64,000 bases of DNA from Microbacterium sp. cf332 (GTDB lineage: Bacteria > Actinomycetota > Actinomycetes > Actinomycetales > Microbacteriaceae), in NCBI RefSeq assembly GCF_900102175.1, contig NZ_FNKN01000001.1:744001-808000 (forward strand). The letters are read 5' to 3'. The position numbers were made by a program, and so were the translations under genes. This document shows, piece by piece, positions 51,484-58,995 of the stretch; the first letter of the stretch is position 1, and every line of letters begins with the position of its first letter. The notes beneath the pieces were generated by a model. That model worked only from the letters and a program-made list of their open reading frames with translations. It was not told the DNA's origin and did not search any database.

Positions 51484-52533
51484 TCAGCGGGACGCCGCGG
51501 CGATCCACCGTTCGAGCGTGCCCGATGCCGCCCCCGAGTCGATCGCGTCGGCCGCGGACGTCGACGCCTCGGCGAGCCGCTCCAGGATGGGGCGCTGCAC
51601 CTGAGCGGCATCCCGCCACAGGCGGTAGGCGACGATGCCGGCCGCGGCGTTCAGCAGCACGATGTCGCGGACCGGGCCCCTCTCCCCCGCGAGCACGCGG
51701 CGGACGACCTCGGCGTTGTGCTGCGGTTCACCGCCGATGAGGTCATCGATGCGGGCGAGCGGGATGCCCAGGTCGCGCGGATCGAGGTCGTGCTCGTGGA
51801 TGTCGCCCCGGCTGACCTCCCAGATGCGGCTGTGCCCGGTCGTCGTCAGCTCGTCGAGTCCGTCGTCTCCTCGGAAGACGAGCGCGGTGGCACCGCGGGT
51901 CCGGAACACGCCCGTGATGAGCGGCACCCGGTCGAGGTGGGCGACGCCGACCGCGTTCGCCTCGGCGCGCGCGGGATTCGAGAGGGGCCCGAGGAAGTTG
52001 AAGACCGTGGGGATGCCGAGCTCCGCGCGCGCGGCGCCCGCGTGCCGGAACCCGGGATGGAAGGCCGAGGCGAACGCGAAGGTGATGCCCGCCTCCTCGA
52101 GCACGCGCGCGACGTCGACGGGATCGATGGAGAGGTCGATGCCGAGCGCCGCGAGCACGTCCGAGGACCCCGATTTCGAGCTCGCCGCCTTGTTCCCGTG
52201 CTTGACGACCGGCACACCCGTCGCCGCCGCGACGATCGACGCCATCGTCGACACGTTGACGGTGCCGAAACGATCGCCTCCCGTGCCGACGATGTCGAGC
52301 GCATCGGTCGGCACGTCCAGCGGAAGAGCCGCCTCGAGGATCGCGTCGCGGAAGCCCACGATCTCGTCCACCGTCTCGCCCTTGGCCCGGAGCGCCACCA
52401 GGAAGCCCCCGAGCTGCGCGTCCGTCGTCCGACCCGCCATGACCTCGCGCATCGCCCAGGTCGCCGCCGACACGCTGAGGTCGCGCCCCTCGAGAAGATC
52501 GGTCAGGATGTCGCGCCACGCGTACTGAGCCAT
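51484..52533 (-). CDS. trpD: anthranilate phosphoribosyltransferase
   Basis: A 349-aa TrpD. Motifs are GTGGDRFGTVNVSTMASIVAAA for PRPP, KHGNKAASSKSGSSDVLAALG and FNFLGPLSNPAR. It joins anthranilate to PRPP in tryptophan synthesis. No other trp genes are nearby, as is usual for trpD in actinobacteria, where it lies beside ctaE. The start fits a leaderless mRNA, with TAGGAT ending 8 nt upstream. Confidence 0.94.
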   Translation of the reverse strand: MAQYAWRDILTDLLEGRDLSVSAATWAMREVMAGRTTDAQLGGFLVALRAKGETVDEIVGFRDAILEAALPLDVPTDALDIVGTGGDRFGTVNVSTMASIVAAATGVPVVKHGNKAASSKSGSSDVLAALGIDLSIDPVDVARVLEEAGITFAFASAFHPGFRHAGAARAELGIPTVFNFLGPLSNPARAEANAVGVAHLDRVPLITGVFRTRGATALVFRGDDGLDELTTTGHSRIWEVSRGDIHEHDLDPRDLGIPLARIDDLIGGEPQHNAEVVRRVLAGERGPVRDIVLLNAAAGIVAYRLWRDAAQVQRPILERLAEASTSAADAIDSGAASGTLERWIAAASR

Positions 52534-52541
52534 GACACACG

Positions 52542-52547
52542 ATCCTA
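52542..52547 (-). promoter_or_regulatory. candidate -10 (TAGGAT) of trpD
   Basis: TAGGAT on the minus strand, 8 nt upstream of the trpD ATG, with no ribosome-binding site. A leaderless start is likely. Confidence 0.42.
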
Positions 52548-52580
52548 TCGGCCGGTTGTCGGGCTTCTTTCGGCCCGTTC

Positions 52581-52599
52581 TTAGGTTGCCCTAACCACG
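52581..52599. promoter_or_regulatory. IdeR/DtxR-like box between trpD and ctaE
   Basis: TTAGGTTGCCCTAACCACG matches 14 of 19 positions of the DtxR/IdeR consensus TTAGGTTAGSCTAACCTAA, including the full left half and CTAACC. It lies 65 nt upstream of the ctaE start and 34 nt upstream of the trpD -10. Iron control of the bc1-aa3 operon is a possibility to test. Confidence 0.45.
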
Positions 52600-52650
52600 A
52601 CCCGGCGGGATCCGACCTTCAGCGATGCAGAAACCACCCTCCGAATCGGC

Positions 52651-52656
52651 CATAAT
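52651..52656 (+). promoter_or_regulatory. candidate -10 (CATAAT) of the ctaE-qcrCAB operon
   Basis: CATAAT ends 7 nt before the GTG at 52664, with no ribosome-binding site, so a leaderless transcript is likely. Confidence 0.45.
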
Positions 52657-52663
52657 GGATGCC

Positions 52664-53299
52664 GTGACGACCACTCCAGCGACGTATTCCCAGGCCCTGC
52701 GCTCGGTCAAGCGGCCGGACCCGGTGGCCGTGGGCACCATCGTGTGGCTCGGCAGCGAGGTCATGTTCTTCGCAGGCCTCTTCGCGATCTACTTCACGCT
52801 CCGCAACACCTCCCCCGAGCTGTGGGCGGACCGCACGGAACTGCTGAACATCCCGTTCGCGTTCGTGAACACGCTCATCCTCGTGCTGTCCTCGGTGACC
52901 GCGCAGATCGGTGTCCACAACGCCGAGCACTTCCGCCCGTACCGCTCCGGCGCGATCTGGAACGTGCGCAAGTGGGGCATGGTCGAGTGGTTCTTCCTCA
53001 CGTTCGTCATGGGCGCGATCTTCGTCTCCGGCCAGGTGTGGGAGTACGCCACCCTCATCGCCGAGGGCATGCCCATCCAGGCCGACTCGTATGCTTCGGC
53101 CTTCTACATCACCACCGGCTTCCACGCCCTCCACGTCACCGGTGGTCTCGTGGCGTTCCTCCTCGTCATCGGGCGCGCCTTCGCCGTCAAGAACTTCGGC
53201 CGGAAAGAGATGACGTCCGCCATCGTCGTGTCGTACTACTGGCACTTCGTCGACGTGGTGTGGCTCGTCCTGTTCGCCGTCATCTACTTCCTGAAGTAA
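52664..53299 (+). CDS. ctaE: cytochrome c oxidase subunit III
   Basis: A 211-aa heme-copper oxidase subunit III with five helices. VAVGTIVWLGSEVMFFAGLFAIYF, WGMVEWFFLTFVMGAIFVSGQVWEY and HFVDVVWLVLFAVIY are family motifs. It belongs to the aa3 oxidase of the bc1-aa3 supercomplex. The GTG at 52664 fits a leaderless start; ATGs at 52655 and 52625 are alternatives without ribosome-binding sites. It is the first gene of ctaE-qcrC-qcrA-qcrB. Confidence 0.92.
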   Translation: MTTTPATYSQALRSVKRPDPVAVGTIVWLGSEVMFFAGLFAIYFTLRNTSPELWADRTELLNIPFAFVNTLILVLSSVTAQIGVHNAEHFRPYRSGAIWNVRKWGMVEWFFLTFVMGAIFVSGQVWEYATLIAEGMPIQADSYASAFYITTGFHALHVTGGLVAFLLVIGRAFAVKNFGRKEMTSAIVVSYYWHFVDVVWLVLFAVIYFLK

Positions 53300-53316
53300 C
53301 CGGAGCTGATTCACCC

Positions 53317-54117
53317 ATGGCATCCAAGAACCCGCGCCGCAACGGCGGACGTCGCAGCAAGTGGGCTGCCGCCGCGCTGATCGGAATCGGACTGCTCGTC
53401 ACCGGCGGAGGCTACGCCGGCGCCACCGCCGCGATGGCGGCCGGCGACACGACGCAGACGGCGTCGACCCTGACGGTCGAGGACGGCAAGAAGCTGTTCC
53501 AGGCCAACTGCGCCACCTGTCACGGCCTCAACCTCGAGGGCACGAACGACGGCCCCTCGCTCTACGGCGTGGGCGAGCTGTCGGTCGAGTTCCAGGTGGC
53601 CACCGGCCGTATGCCGCTGCAGATGCAGGGGCCGCAGGCGCCGCAGAAGCCCGTCCAGTTCACGGAGGAGCAGATCGAGGCCATCGCCGCGTGGGTGCAG
53701 TCCGAGGCCCCCGGCCCGACCTACCCCGCGTCCGAGGTCCTCGACGGCGAAGGCGACGTCTCGCATGGCGCCGAGCTCTTCCGGATCAACTGCGCGATGT
53801 GCCACAACGTCGCCGGAGCCGGCGGCGCCCTCACCGAGGGCAAGTACGCCCCGCCGCTCACCACCACGTCGCCGCTGCACATGTACGCGGCCATGGTCAC
53901 CGGCCCGCAGAACATGCCCGTCTTCAACGACATGACCCTCACCACGGAGGAGAAGCGCGACATCATCAGCTACCTGATGATCCGCCCGACCGAGAACTCG
54001 CCCGGCGGTCTGTCGCTCGGCTCTCTCGGCCCCGTCTCGGAGGGTCTGTTCATCTGGATCTTCGGCATCGGCTCCCTCGTCGCCATCACGGTGTGGATCA
54101 CCGCGAAGTCGAACTGA
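53317..54117 (+). CDS. qcrC: diheme cytochrome c subunit of bc1 complex
   Basis: A 266-aa cytochrome cc. An N-terminal signal/anchor (about 16-38) is followed by two cytochrome c domains with heme sites CATCH (65-69) and CAMCH (159-163), and a C-terminal membrane helix (about 240-262). It replaces soluble cytochrome c by passing electrons from the Rieske protein directly to the Cu-A site of CtaC. CGGAG lies 11 nt before the ATG. Confidence 0.95.
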   Translation: MASKNPRRNGGRRSKWAAAALIGIGLLVTGGGYAGATAAMAAGDTTQTASTLTVEDGKKLFQANCATCHGLNLEGTNDGPSLYGVGELSVEFQVATGRMPLQMQGPQAPQKPVQFTEEQIEAIAAWVQSEAPGPTYPASEVLDGEGDVSHGAELFRINCAMCHNVAGAGGALTEGKYAPPLTTTSPLHMYAAMVTGPQNMPVFNDMTLTTEEKRDIISYLMIRPTENSPGGLSLGSLGPVSEGLFIWIFGIGSLVAITVWITAKSN

Positions 54118-54153
54118 GAACCGTGACGATCGAAGCAACGCACAAGGAGCAAA

Positions 54154-55230
54154 ATGGCTGACGAGAAGGCGCCCGAGCAGGTTGCTGCTTCCCCGGTGCC
54201 CTCATCGGGGCTCGCCGTCGCGGTGTCCGACCCGGTGCAGAACCCCGGGCTCGCACCCCACCGCAAGCGCGTCACCGACAAGGACCCCGTCGCCATGGCG
54301 CGCGCGGTCCGCACGGTGTACACGCTGTTCTACCTGTCGGCGGCAGCGAGCATCTGGGCCATCGCGGCCTACCTGATCTTCCCGATCGAGAGCGGGCTGG
54401 TCAGCGACATCCGTCGGAACAACCTGTTCATCGGACTGGGCATCGCCACAGCTCTCCTCGCCATCGGCATCGGTGCCATCCACTGGTCGAAGGCCGTCAT
54501 GGCGGACACCGAGTACATCGAGGAGCGCCACTCGACGCGCGGCAGCGAGAACACGCGATCCGCAGCCGTCCAGGTGTTCGCCGACGCGAACGAGGAGTCC
54601 GGCTTCGGCCGCCGCACGATGGTGCGCAACTCGCTCTTCGTCGCCCTCGCGGCGTCCGTGCTGCCGGGTATCACCCTGTTCCGCGGCCTGGCACCACACA
54701 GCTCGCCGGAGAACCCGAACGCGGGCGACCCGGTCTACCTGCTGAAGCACACGATGTGGGAAGAGGGCATGCGTCTCGCCCACGACCCGACCGGCAAGCC
54801 CATCCGTGCCGCCGACCTCACCCTCGGCTCCGCCGTCCACGTCATCCCGGAGTCGCTCGCGACGCTGGCGCATCACGACGGCTACCTCGAGGAGAAGGCC
54901 AAGGCCATCGTGCTGCTGATGCGCCTGCTCCCCGAGCAGCTCAACGAGGCCGAGGAGCGCAAGGACTGGTCGTACGACGGCATCGTCGCCTACTCCAAGG
55001 TGTGCACGCACGTCGGCTGCCCTGTCGCGCTCTACGAGCAGCAGACCCACCACCTGCTGTGCCCCTGCCACCAGTCGCAGTTCGACGTCACCAACGCGGC
55101 CGCGGTCATCTTCGGCCCCGCTGCCCGTCCCCTGCCCCAGCTCCCGATCACCGTCGACGACGAGGGCTACCTGATCGCACGCAGCGACTTCAACGAACCG
55201 GTCGGCCCGAGCTTCTGGGAGCGTCATTGA
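54154..55230 (+). CDS. qcrA: Rieske iron-sulfur subunit of bc1 complex
   Basis: A 358-aa actinobacterial Rieske protein with three membrane helices (about 53-75, 91-110 and 160-176). The [2Fe-2S] ligands are Cys284, His286, Cys303 and His306, and the disulfide pair is Cys289/Cys305. It takes electrons from menaquinol to QcrC. AAGGAG precedes the ATG. It overlaps qcrB by TTGA. Confidence 0.95.
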   Translation: MADEKAPEQVAASPVPSSGLAVAVSDPVQNPGLAPHRKRVTDKDPVAMARAVRTVYTLFYLSAAASIWAIAAYLIFPIESGLVSDIRRNNLFIGLGIATALLAIGIGAIHWSKAVMADTEYIEERHSTRGSENTRSAAVQVFADANEESGFGRRTMVRNSLFVALAASVLPGITLFRGLAPHSSPENPNAGDPVYLLKHTMWEEGMRLAHDPTGKPIRAADLTLGSAVHVIPESLATLAHHDGYLEEKAKAIVLLMRLLPEQLNEAEERKDWSYDGIVAYSKVCTHVGCPVALYEQQTHHLLCPCHQSQFDVTNAAAVIFGPAARPLPQLPITVDDEGYLIARSDFNEPVGPSFWERH

Positions 55231-57074
55231 GCACCTCCACCCACCCCACGGAGAACGTCACGACCGCGCCTGCGGTCCACGCTGACGGCCCGACCCGTCC
55301 CGCGGACAAGCCCCTCGGCGGCAAGTTCGTCGGCGGCGTCGCGAACTACCTCGACGAGCGCACGAGCATCTCGGGCCTGGTCAAGGAGCTCGGCCGGAAG
55401 ATCTTCCCCGACCACTGGTCGTTCATGCTCGGCGAGATCGCGCTGTGGTCGTTCGTCGTCGTCCTGCTCTCGGGAACGTTCCTGACGTTCTTCTTCGAGG
55501 CGTCGATGGCGGAGACCCACTACTACGGCGCCTACGCGCCGATGCGTGGCCTCGAGATGTCCGCGGCGATGGCCTCGACGCTCGAGATCTCGTTCGACAT
55601 CCGCGGCGGCCTGCTGGTGCGCCAGCTCCACCACTGGGCCGCGCTGGTCTTCGTGGCCGGCATCGGCGTGCACATGCTCCGCGTGTTCTTCACCGGCGCG
55701 TTCCGCAAGCCCCGCGAGCTCAACTGGGTCATCGGCTTCATCCTGTTCATCCTCGCCATGGCCGAGGGCTTCACGGGATACTCGCTGCCCGACGACGTGC
55801 TCTCGGGCAACGGTCTGCGCATCATCGACGGCATGATCAAGGGCATCCCGCTGATCGGCACGTGGACCTCGTTCCTACTCTTCGGCGGCGAGTTCCCCGG
55901 CACCGAGATCGTCGGGCGTCTGTACGCGCTGCACATCCTGCTGCTGCCCGCGATCCTGGTCGCCCTCATCGCGGCTCACCTCATGCTGATGATCGTCAAC
56001 AAGCACACGCAGTTCGCCGGGCCCGCCCGCACGAACAACAACGTCGTGGGCTACCCGATGATGCCGGTCTACATGTCCAAGATGGGCGGGTTCTTCTTCA
56101 TCGTCTTCGGCGTGCTGGTGCTCATCGCGGCGCTGTTCACGATCAACCCGATCTGGAACTACGGACCCTACGACCCCTCCCCGGTGTCGGCCGGTACGCA
56201 GCCCGACTGGTACATCGGCTTCGCCGACGGCGCGCTGCGCCTCGTCCCGCCGCACTGGGAGTTCGTGCTGTTCGACCACACCTGGTCGTTCAACATCCTG
56301 GTTCCGCTCGTCGGTCTCGGCGTGTTCATCATGCTGGTGATGTTCTACCCCTTCATCGAGGCGTGGGTCACCGGTGACAAGCGCGAGCACCACATCGCCG
56401 AGCGTCCCCGCAACGCGGCGACCCGCACCGCGATCGGCGCGGCCGGCGTGACCTTCTACGCGGTCCTGTGGGCGGCGGCTTCGTCGGACATCATCGCCAC
56501 GCACTTCCACCTCACGATGGAGGGTGTCATCCACACCCTGCAGGCGATGCTCATCCTCGGCCCGATCGTGGCGTACTTCGTCACGAAGCGCATCTGCATC
56601 GCCCTGCAGAAGAAGGACCGCGAGATCGCCCTGCACGGCTACGAGTCCGGTCGCATCGTCCGCCTTCCCGGTGGTGAGTACATCGAGGTGCACCAGCCCG
56701 TCGACGAGTACGAGCTGGTCAAGCTGGTGGACTACACCACCAACGCTCCGCTGGTGGTCCGCCCGAACGACAAGGGTCAGATCCCCTGGCACGAGAACAT
56801 CCGTGCCGGTCTGTCGCGGTGGTTCTTCGAGGATCGTCTCGCCCCCCTCACCCAGGGCGAGCTCGAGGCGGCGCGTGCCCACGCGCAGCACGACCTCGAG
56901 CACATCGCCGAGGAAGAGGATGCCGAGCTGCAGGGTGCGCACGAGCGCGCCGGCGTGCCCGACGCTCCGCACCGGCCGATCGACGAGGGGGTGGGCGTCG
57001 AGACCGCCAACCGTCCCTCGAACATCATCGTCACCGACGATGACGGCGACCGCACGGACGACAAGAAGGACTGA
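55227..57074 (+). CDS. qcrB: cytochrome b subunit of bc1 complex
   Basis: A 615-aa cytochrome b of the long actinobacterial type. The heme-b histidine region RQLHHWAALVFVAGIGVHMLRVFF, the quinol-site segment and the second histidine pair in LHILLLPAILVALIAAHLMLM are present. Residues after about 465 form a long hydrophilic C-terminal extension ending in an acidic tail. It oxidises menaquinol. The start is TTG in a TTGA overlap with qcrA, with GGGAG upstream. Confidence 0.94.
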   Translation: MSTSTHPTENVTTAPAVHADGPTRPADKPLGGKFVGGVANYLDERTSISGLVKELGRKIFPDHWSFMLGEIALWSFVVVLLSGTFLTFFFEASMAETHYYGAYAPMRGLEMSAAMASTLEISFDIRGGLLVRQLHHWAALVFVAGIGVHMLRVFFTGAFRKPRELNWVIGFILFILAMAEGFTGYSLPDDVLSGNGLRIIDGMIKGIPLIGTWTSFLLFGGEFPGTEIVGRLYALHILLLPAILVALIAAHLMLMIVNKHTQFAGPARTNNNVVGYPMMPVYMSKMGGFFFIVFGVLVLIAALFTINPIWNYGPYDPSPVSAGTQPDWYIGFADGALRLVPPHWEFVLFDHTWSFNILVPLVGLGVFIMLVMFYPFIEAWVTGDKREHHIAERPRNAATRTAIGAAGVTFYAVLWAAASSDIIATHFHLTMEGVIHTLQAMLILGPIVAYFVTKRICIALQKKDREIALHGYESGRIVRLPGGEYIEVHQPVDEYELVKLVDYTTNAPLVVRPNDKGQIPWHENIRAGLSRWFFEDRLAPLTQGELEAARAHAQHDLEHIAEEEDAELQGAHERAGVPDAPHRPIDEGVGVETANRPSNIIVTDDDGDRTDDKKD

Positions 57075-57093
57075 TCCCGGACCTGTCCGGATT

Positions 57094-57129
57094 ACGGCGG
57101 GGTGTGACCGATTGGTCGCACCCCGCCGT
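57094..57129 (+). terminator. hairpin terminator after qcrB
   Basis: An 11-bp stem ACGGCGGGGTG/CACCCCGCCGT, one mismatch, then a GACC/GGTC inner stem and a 4-nt loop, 19 nt after the qcrB stop. Confidence 0.78.
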
Positions 57130-57142
57130 CGTCGTCGGTGGC

Positions 57143-57148
57143 TACCGT
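57143..57148 (+). promoter_or_regulatory. candidate -10 (TACCGT) of the rhodanese gene
   Basis: TACCGT ends 7 nt before the ATG at 57156, with no ribosome-binding site; it fits a leaderless mRNA. Confidence 0.42.
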
Positions 57149-57155
57149 GGCACCC

Positions 57156-57563
57156 ATGACCGATGCACTCGCCTACTTCACCGCCAAGCTCGACCACGAG
57201 ACCGACGCATCCGACGTCTTCGCTGCCCAGCGCGCCGGCCAGCCGTTCGTTCTCGTCGACGTCCGCAGCGCCGAGGCATGGGCGCAGGGCCATGCGGTCG
57301 GCGCCGTGCACCTACCGCACCGGGAGATCGCGCAGCGAGCGGCCGTCGAGATCGACCGGGACCTCGATGTCGTCGTCTACTGCTGGAGCCCGGGTTGCAA
57401 CGGCGGCACGCGCGCCGCGATCGAGTTCGCACGACTGGGGTACCGCGTCCGCGAGATGATCGGCGGATTCGAGTACTGGGCACGAGAGGGCTACCCCGTC
57501 GCTGACGCGACCGGCCCCCTCCCCCGCATCTCCGACCCTCTCGTCGCCGTCGTGCGCTCCTGA
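57156..57563 (+). CDS. rhodanese-like domain protein
   Basis: A 135-aa single rhodanese domain. FVLVDVRSAEAWAQGHAVGAVHLPH is the typical first half. The active loop reads YCWSPGCNGGTRAA, with two candidate cysteines, the second followed by a tight loop to Arg. MIGGFEYWAREGYP closes the fold. It may carry persulfide sulfur; the substrate is unknown. It is a single gene after the qcrB terminator. Confidence 0.85.
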   Translation: MTDALAYFTAKLDHETDASDVFAAQRAGQPFVLVDVRSAEAWAQGHAVGAVHLPHREIAQRAAVEIDRDLDVVVYCWSPGCNGGTRAAIEFARLGYRVREMIGGFEYWAREGYPVADATGPLPRISDPLVAVVRS

Positions 57564-57583
57564 GCCGCCGGGGCGGGCTTACA

Positions 57584-57623
57584 CGAGGCCCGGGGTAGGG
57601 CAGCGAGGCCCAGGGTGGGGCAG
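57584..57623 (+). repeat. tandem 20-bp duplication
   Basis: Two head-to-tail 20-nt copies (57584-57603 and 57604-57623) that begin CGAGGCCC and end GGGCAG, with 18 of 20 identical. A partial third GAGGCC follows. It lies between the rhodanese gene and the first 76-bp palindromic unit. Confidence 0.7.
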
Positions 57624-57639
57624 TGTGAGGCCGCGACCG

Positions 57640-57715
57640 CGATACAAGGGATGCGATGCGACACGCCCACGTCGCGCCCGAAGAGCGCGGCGAGTCGGGC
57701 CTATCCCTTGCATCG
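57640..57715. repeat. 76-bp palindromic element, copy A
   Basis: Ends are the 13-mers CGATACAAGGGAT (57640-57652) and ATCCCTTGCATCG (57703-57715), inverted with 12 of 13 matching. The 50-nt interior contains CGACACGCCC and CGCGGCG blocks also found in copies B and C at nearly the same positions. Noncoding; it can fold as one long hairpin. Confidence 0.7.
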
Positions 57716-57770
57716 TGGGGCGCGACGACACGGTGCTGGATGTGCGGCGACGCCCAGCCCCGGCGATGCG

Positions 57771-58193
57771 TCACCCGTCGAGCGGGACCCCCTCGCTCAC
57801 CCTCCGCAGCCGCGCCAGGTGAAACCGCCAACCCTCGACGTGTTCGTCCGGCAGCCCGGCGGGGGTGGCTGCGCCGACGAATCCAGACTCGGTGAGGAAG
57901 ACCGCGGTCATGCCGCCGGAGGCGGCGATTCGGACGTCCACTTCGAGGTCTCCTTGCCACGAGTCCTGATGCCAGACGAAGACGAGCCTCGTGGGCGGAT
58001 CGCACGTCGTCACGGTCCCGGTGGCGCGCGCCCTGCGCCCGTTCTCCCACCAGGTCTCTTCGAGCGCTGCACCGACCATCGGCTCGAATACGAGTTCGGG
58101 CCACCAGGAGCTCCGTTCCCGCGTCAGCGCCTCCCACACCCGATCGACCGAGGCGGCGATCGTGACGGAGGCGGTGACGGCATCCTGAGGCAC
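57771..58193 (-). CDS. SRPBCC domain protein
   Basis: A 140-aa START/Bet v1-like (SRPBCC, AHSA1-type) protein. VTIAASVDRVWEALTRERSSWWPEL opens the fold, RLVFVWHQDSW is the central strand, and HVEGWRFHLARLRRV is the C-terminal helix. Such domains bind hydrophobic ligands; no substrate can be assigned. GTG start without a clear ribosome-binding site. It lies alone between two palindromic 76-bp units and is unrelated to the respiratory genes on either side. Confidence 0.78.
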   Translation of the reverse strand: MPQDAVTASVTIAASVDRVWEALTRERSSWWPELVFEPMVGAALEETWWENGRRARATGTVTTCDPPTRLVFVWHQDSWQGDLEVDVRIAASGGMTAVFLTESGFVGAATPAGLPDEHVEGWRFHLARLRRVSEGVPLDG

Positions 58194-58250
58194 GTCTGAA
58201 CGCTATCGCGCGACCCGTCGCCGACGCACCTCCATCCGAGCGCTGTGTCG

Positions 58251-58326
58251 GAGCGCAAGGCATCGTGTACGACACCCCGGCTCGGCCCACCGACGCGCGG
58301 CGCGCTCTCGGCGATCACTTGCACCG
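58251..58326. repeat. 76-bp palindromic element, copy B
   Basis: Ends are GAGCGCAAGGCAT (58251-58263) and ATCACTTGCACCG (58314-58326). Arms pair less well than in A and C: 9 of 11 over the inner part GCAAG..ATCG. The interior has the CGACAC and GCGGCG blocks. Same total length as A and C. Confidence 0.55.
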
Positions 58327-58379
58327 CGGACCGAAGACGGATGCGGGCGGGGGTACGCGCCGCTCGTCGGGCGTGACCG

Positions 58380-58455
58380 GGATGCAAGTGATGCAGCGCG
58401 CCACGCCGTGGCAGGGACTCAGGCCGCGGCGTGCCGGCTCCGATCACTTGCATCC
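58380..58455. repeat. 76-bp palindromic element, copy C
   Basis: Ends are a perfect 13-nt inverted repeat, GGATGCAAGTGAT (58380-58392) and ATCACTTGCATCC (58443-58455). Inside, GCCACGCCGTGGC and GCCGCGGCGTGCC form a second inverted pair (11 of 13), so nearly the whole unit is palindromic. Confidence 0.75.
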
Positions 58456-58505
58456 GCGAACACCGCGCGTGCTACGGCGCGCGCTCCTGGCAGCAGGCGA
58501 AACGG

Positions 58506-58539
58506 CGACGGCCACCGCACCGGAGTGCGATGGCCGTCG
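58506..58539 (-). terminator. hairpin terminator of the ctaC-ctaD-ctaF operon
   Basis: Outer stem CGACGGCCA/TGGCCGTCG (9 bp), a 2-nt bulge on each side, inner GCAC/GTGC and a 4-nt loop, 15 nt after the ctaF stop. Confidence 0.78.
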
Positions 58540-58554
58540 GGAGACGCGCTCGGA

Positions 58555-58992
58555 TCAGCGGGCGAAGTAGCCGCGGTAGTACTCGTAGACCCAACCGACG
58601 ATCGCGACGACGAAGATCGCGAAGCCGATCGGCAGGAGGAACTGGCCGACCGCGAGGCCGATGATGAAGATCGCCGCCGAGAAGGCGAGCACGAGGGGCC
58701 ACCAGGACCACGGGCTGAACTCGCCGATCTCCGGGTCTCCGTCATCGATGTCGGCGGTGAGCGAGTCCTCGGGGAGGACGCCGCCCTGAGCCCGGTGGAC
58801 GCGGCCAACGTAGAACGCGATCATCGCGCCCATGAAGAACGTGAACAGCAGGGCGGTCGAGCCCACCCATTCGATGCGGTGCCACCACATCTCCTGGTCG
58901 GTGTGCGCGACCACGTTCCACACGGTGTACGTGACGAAAACCGCGAAGAAGAACCAGGTGAGGACCCACCAGAGGTTGATGTTGGTCTTCAC
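58555..58992 (-). CDS. ctaF: cytochrome c oxidase subunit 4, actinobacterial
   Basis: A 145-aa membrane protein with four helices of the actinobacterial subunit IV family (KTNINLWWVLTWFFFAVFV at the start, GWVYEYYRGYFAR at the end). It is a small structural subunit of the aa3 oxidase. The GTG lies 3 nt after the ctaD stop. It is the last gene of ctaC-ctaD-ctaF. Confidence 0.93.
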   Translation of the reverse strand: MKTNINLWWVLTWFFFAVFVTYTVWNVVAHTDQEMWWHRIEWVGSTALLFTFFMGAMIAFYVGRVHRAQGGVLPEDSLTADIDDGDPEIGEFSPWSWWPLVLAFSAAIFIIGLAVGQFLLPIGFAIFVVAIVGWVYEYYRGYFAR

Positions 58993-58995
58993 GGC

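Larger units (their letters stand above)
58194..58554. other. 361-nt gene-free region with palindromic units
   Basis: The space between the SRPBCC gene and ctaF. It holds palindromic copies B and C, the ctaF terminator hairpin and no convincing coding sequence. A plus-strand frame crossing it is the antisense shadow of ctaF and ctaD. Confidence 0.7.
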
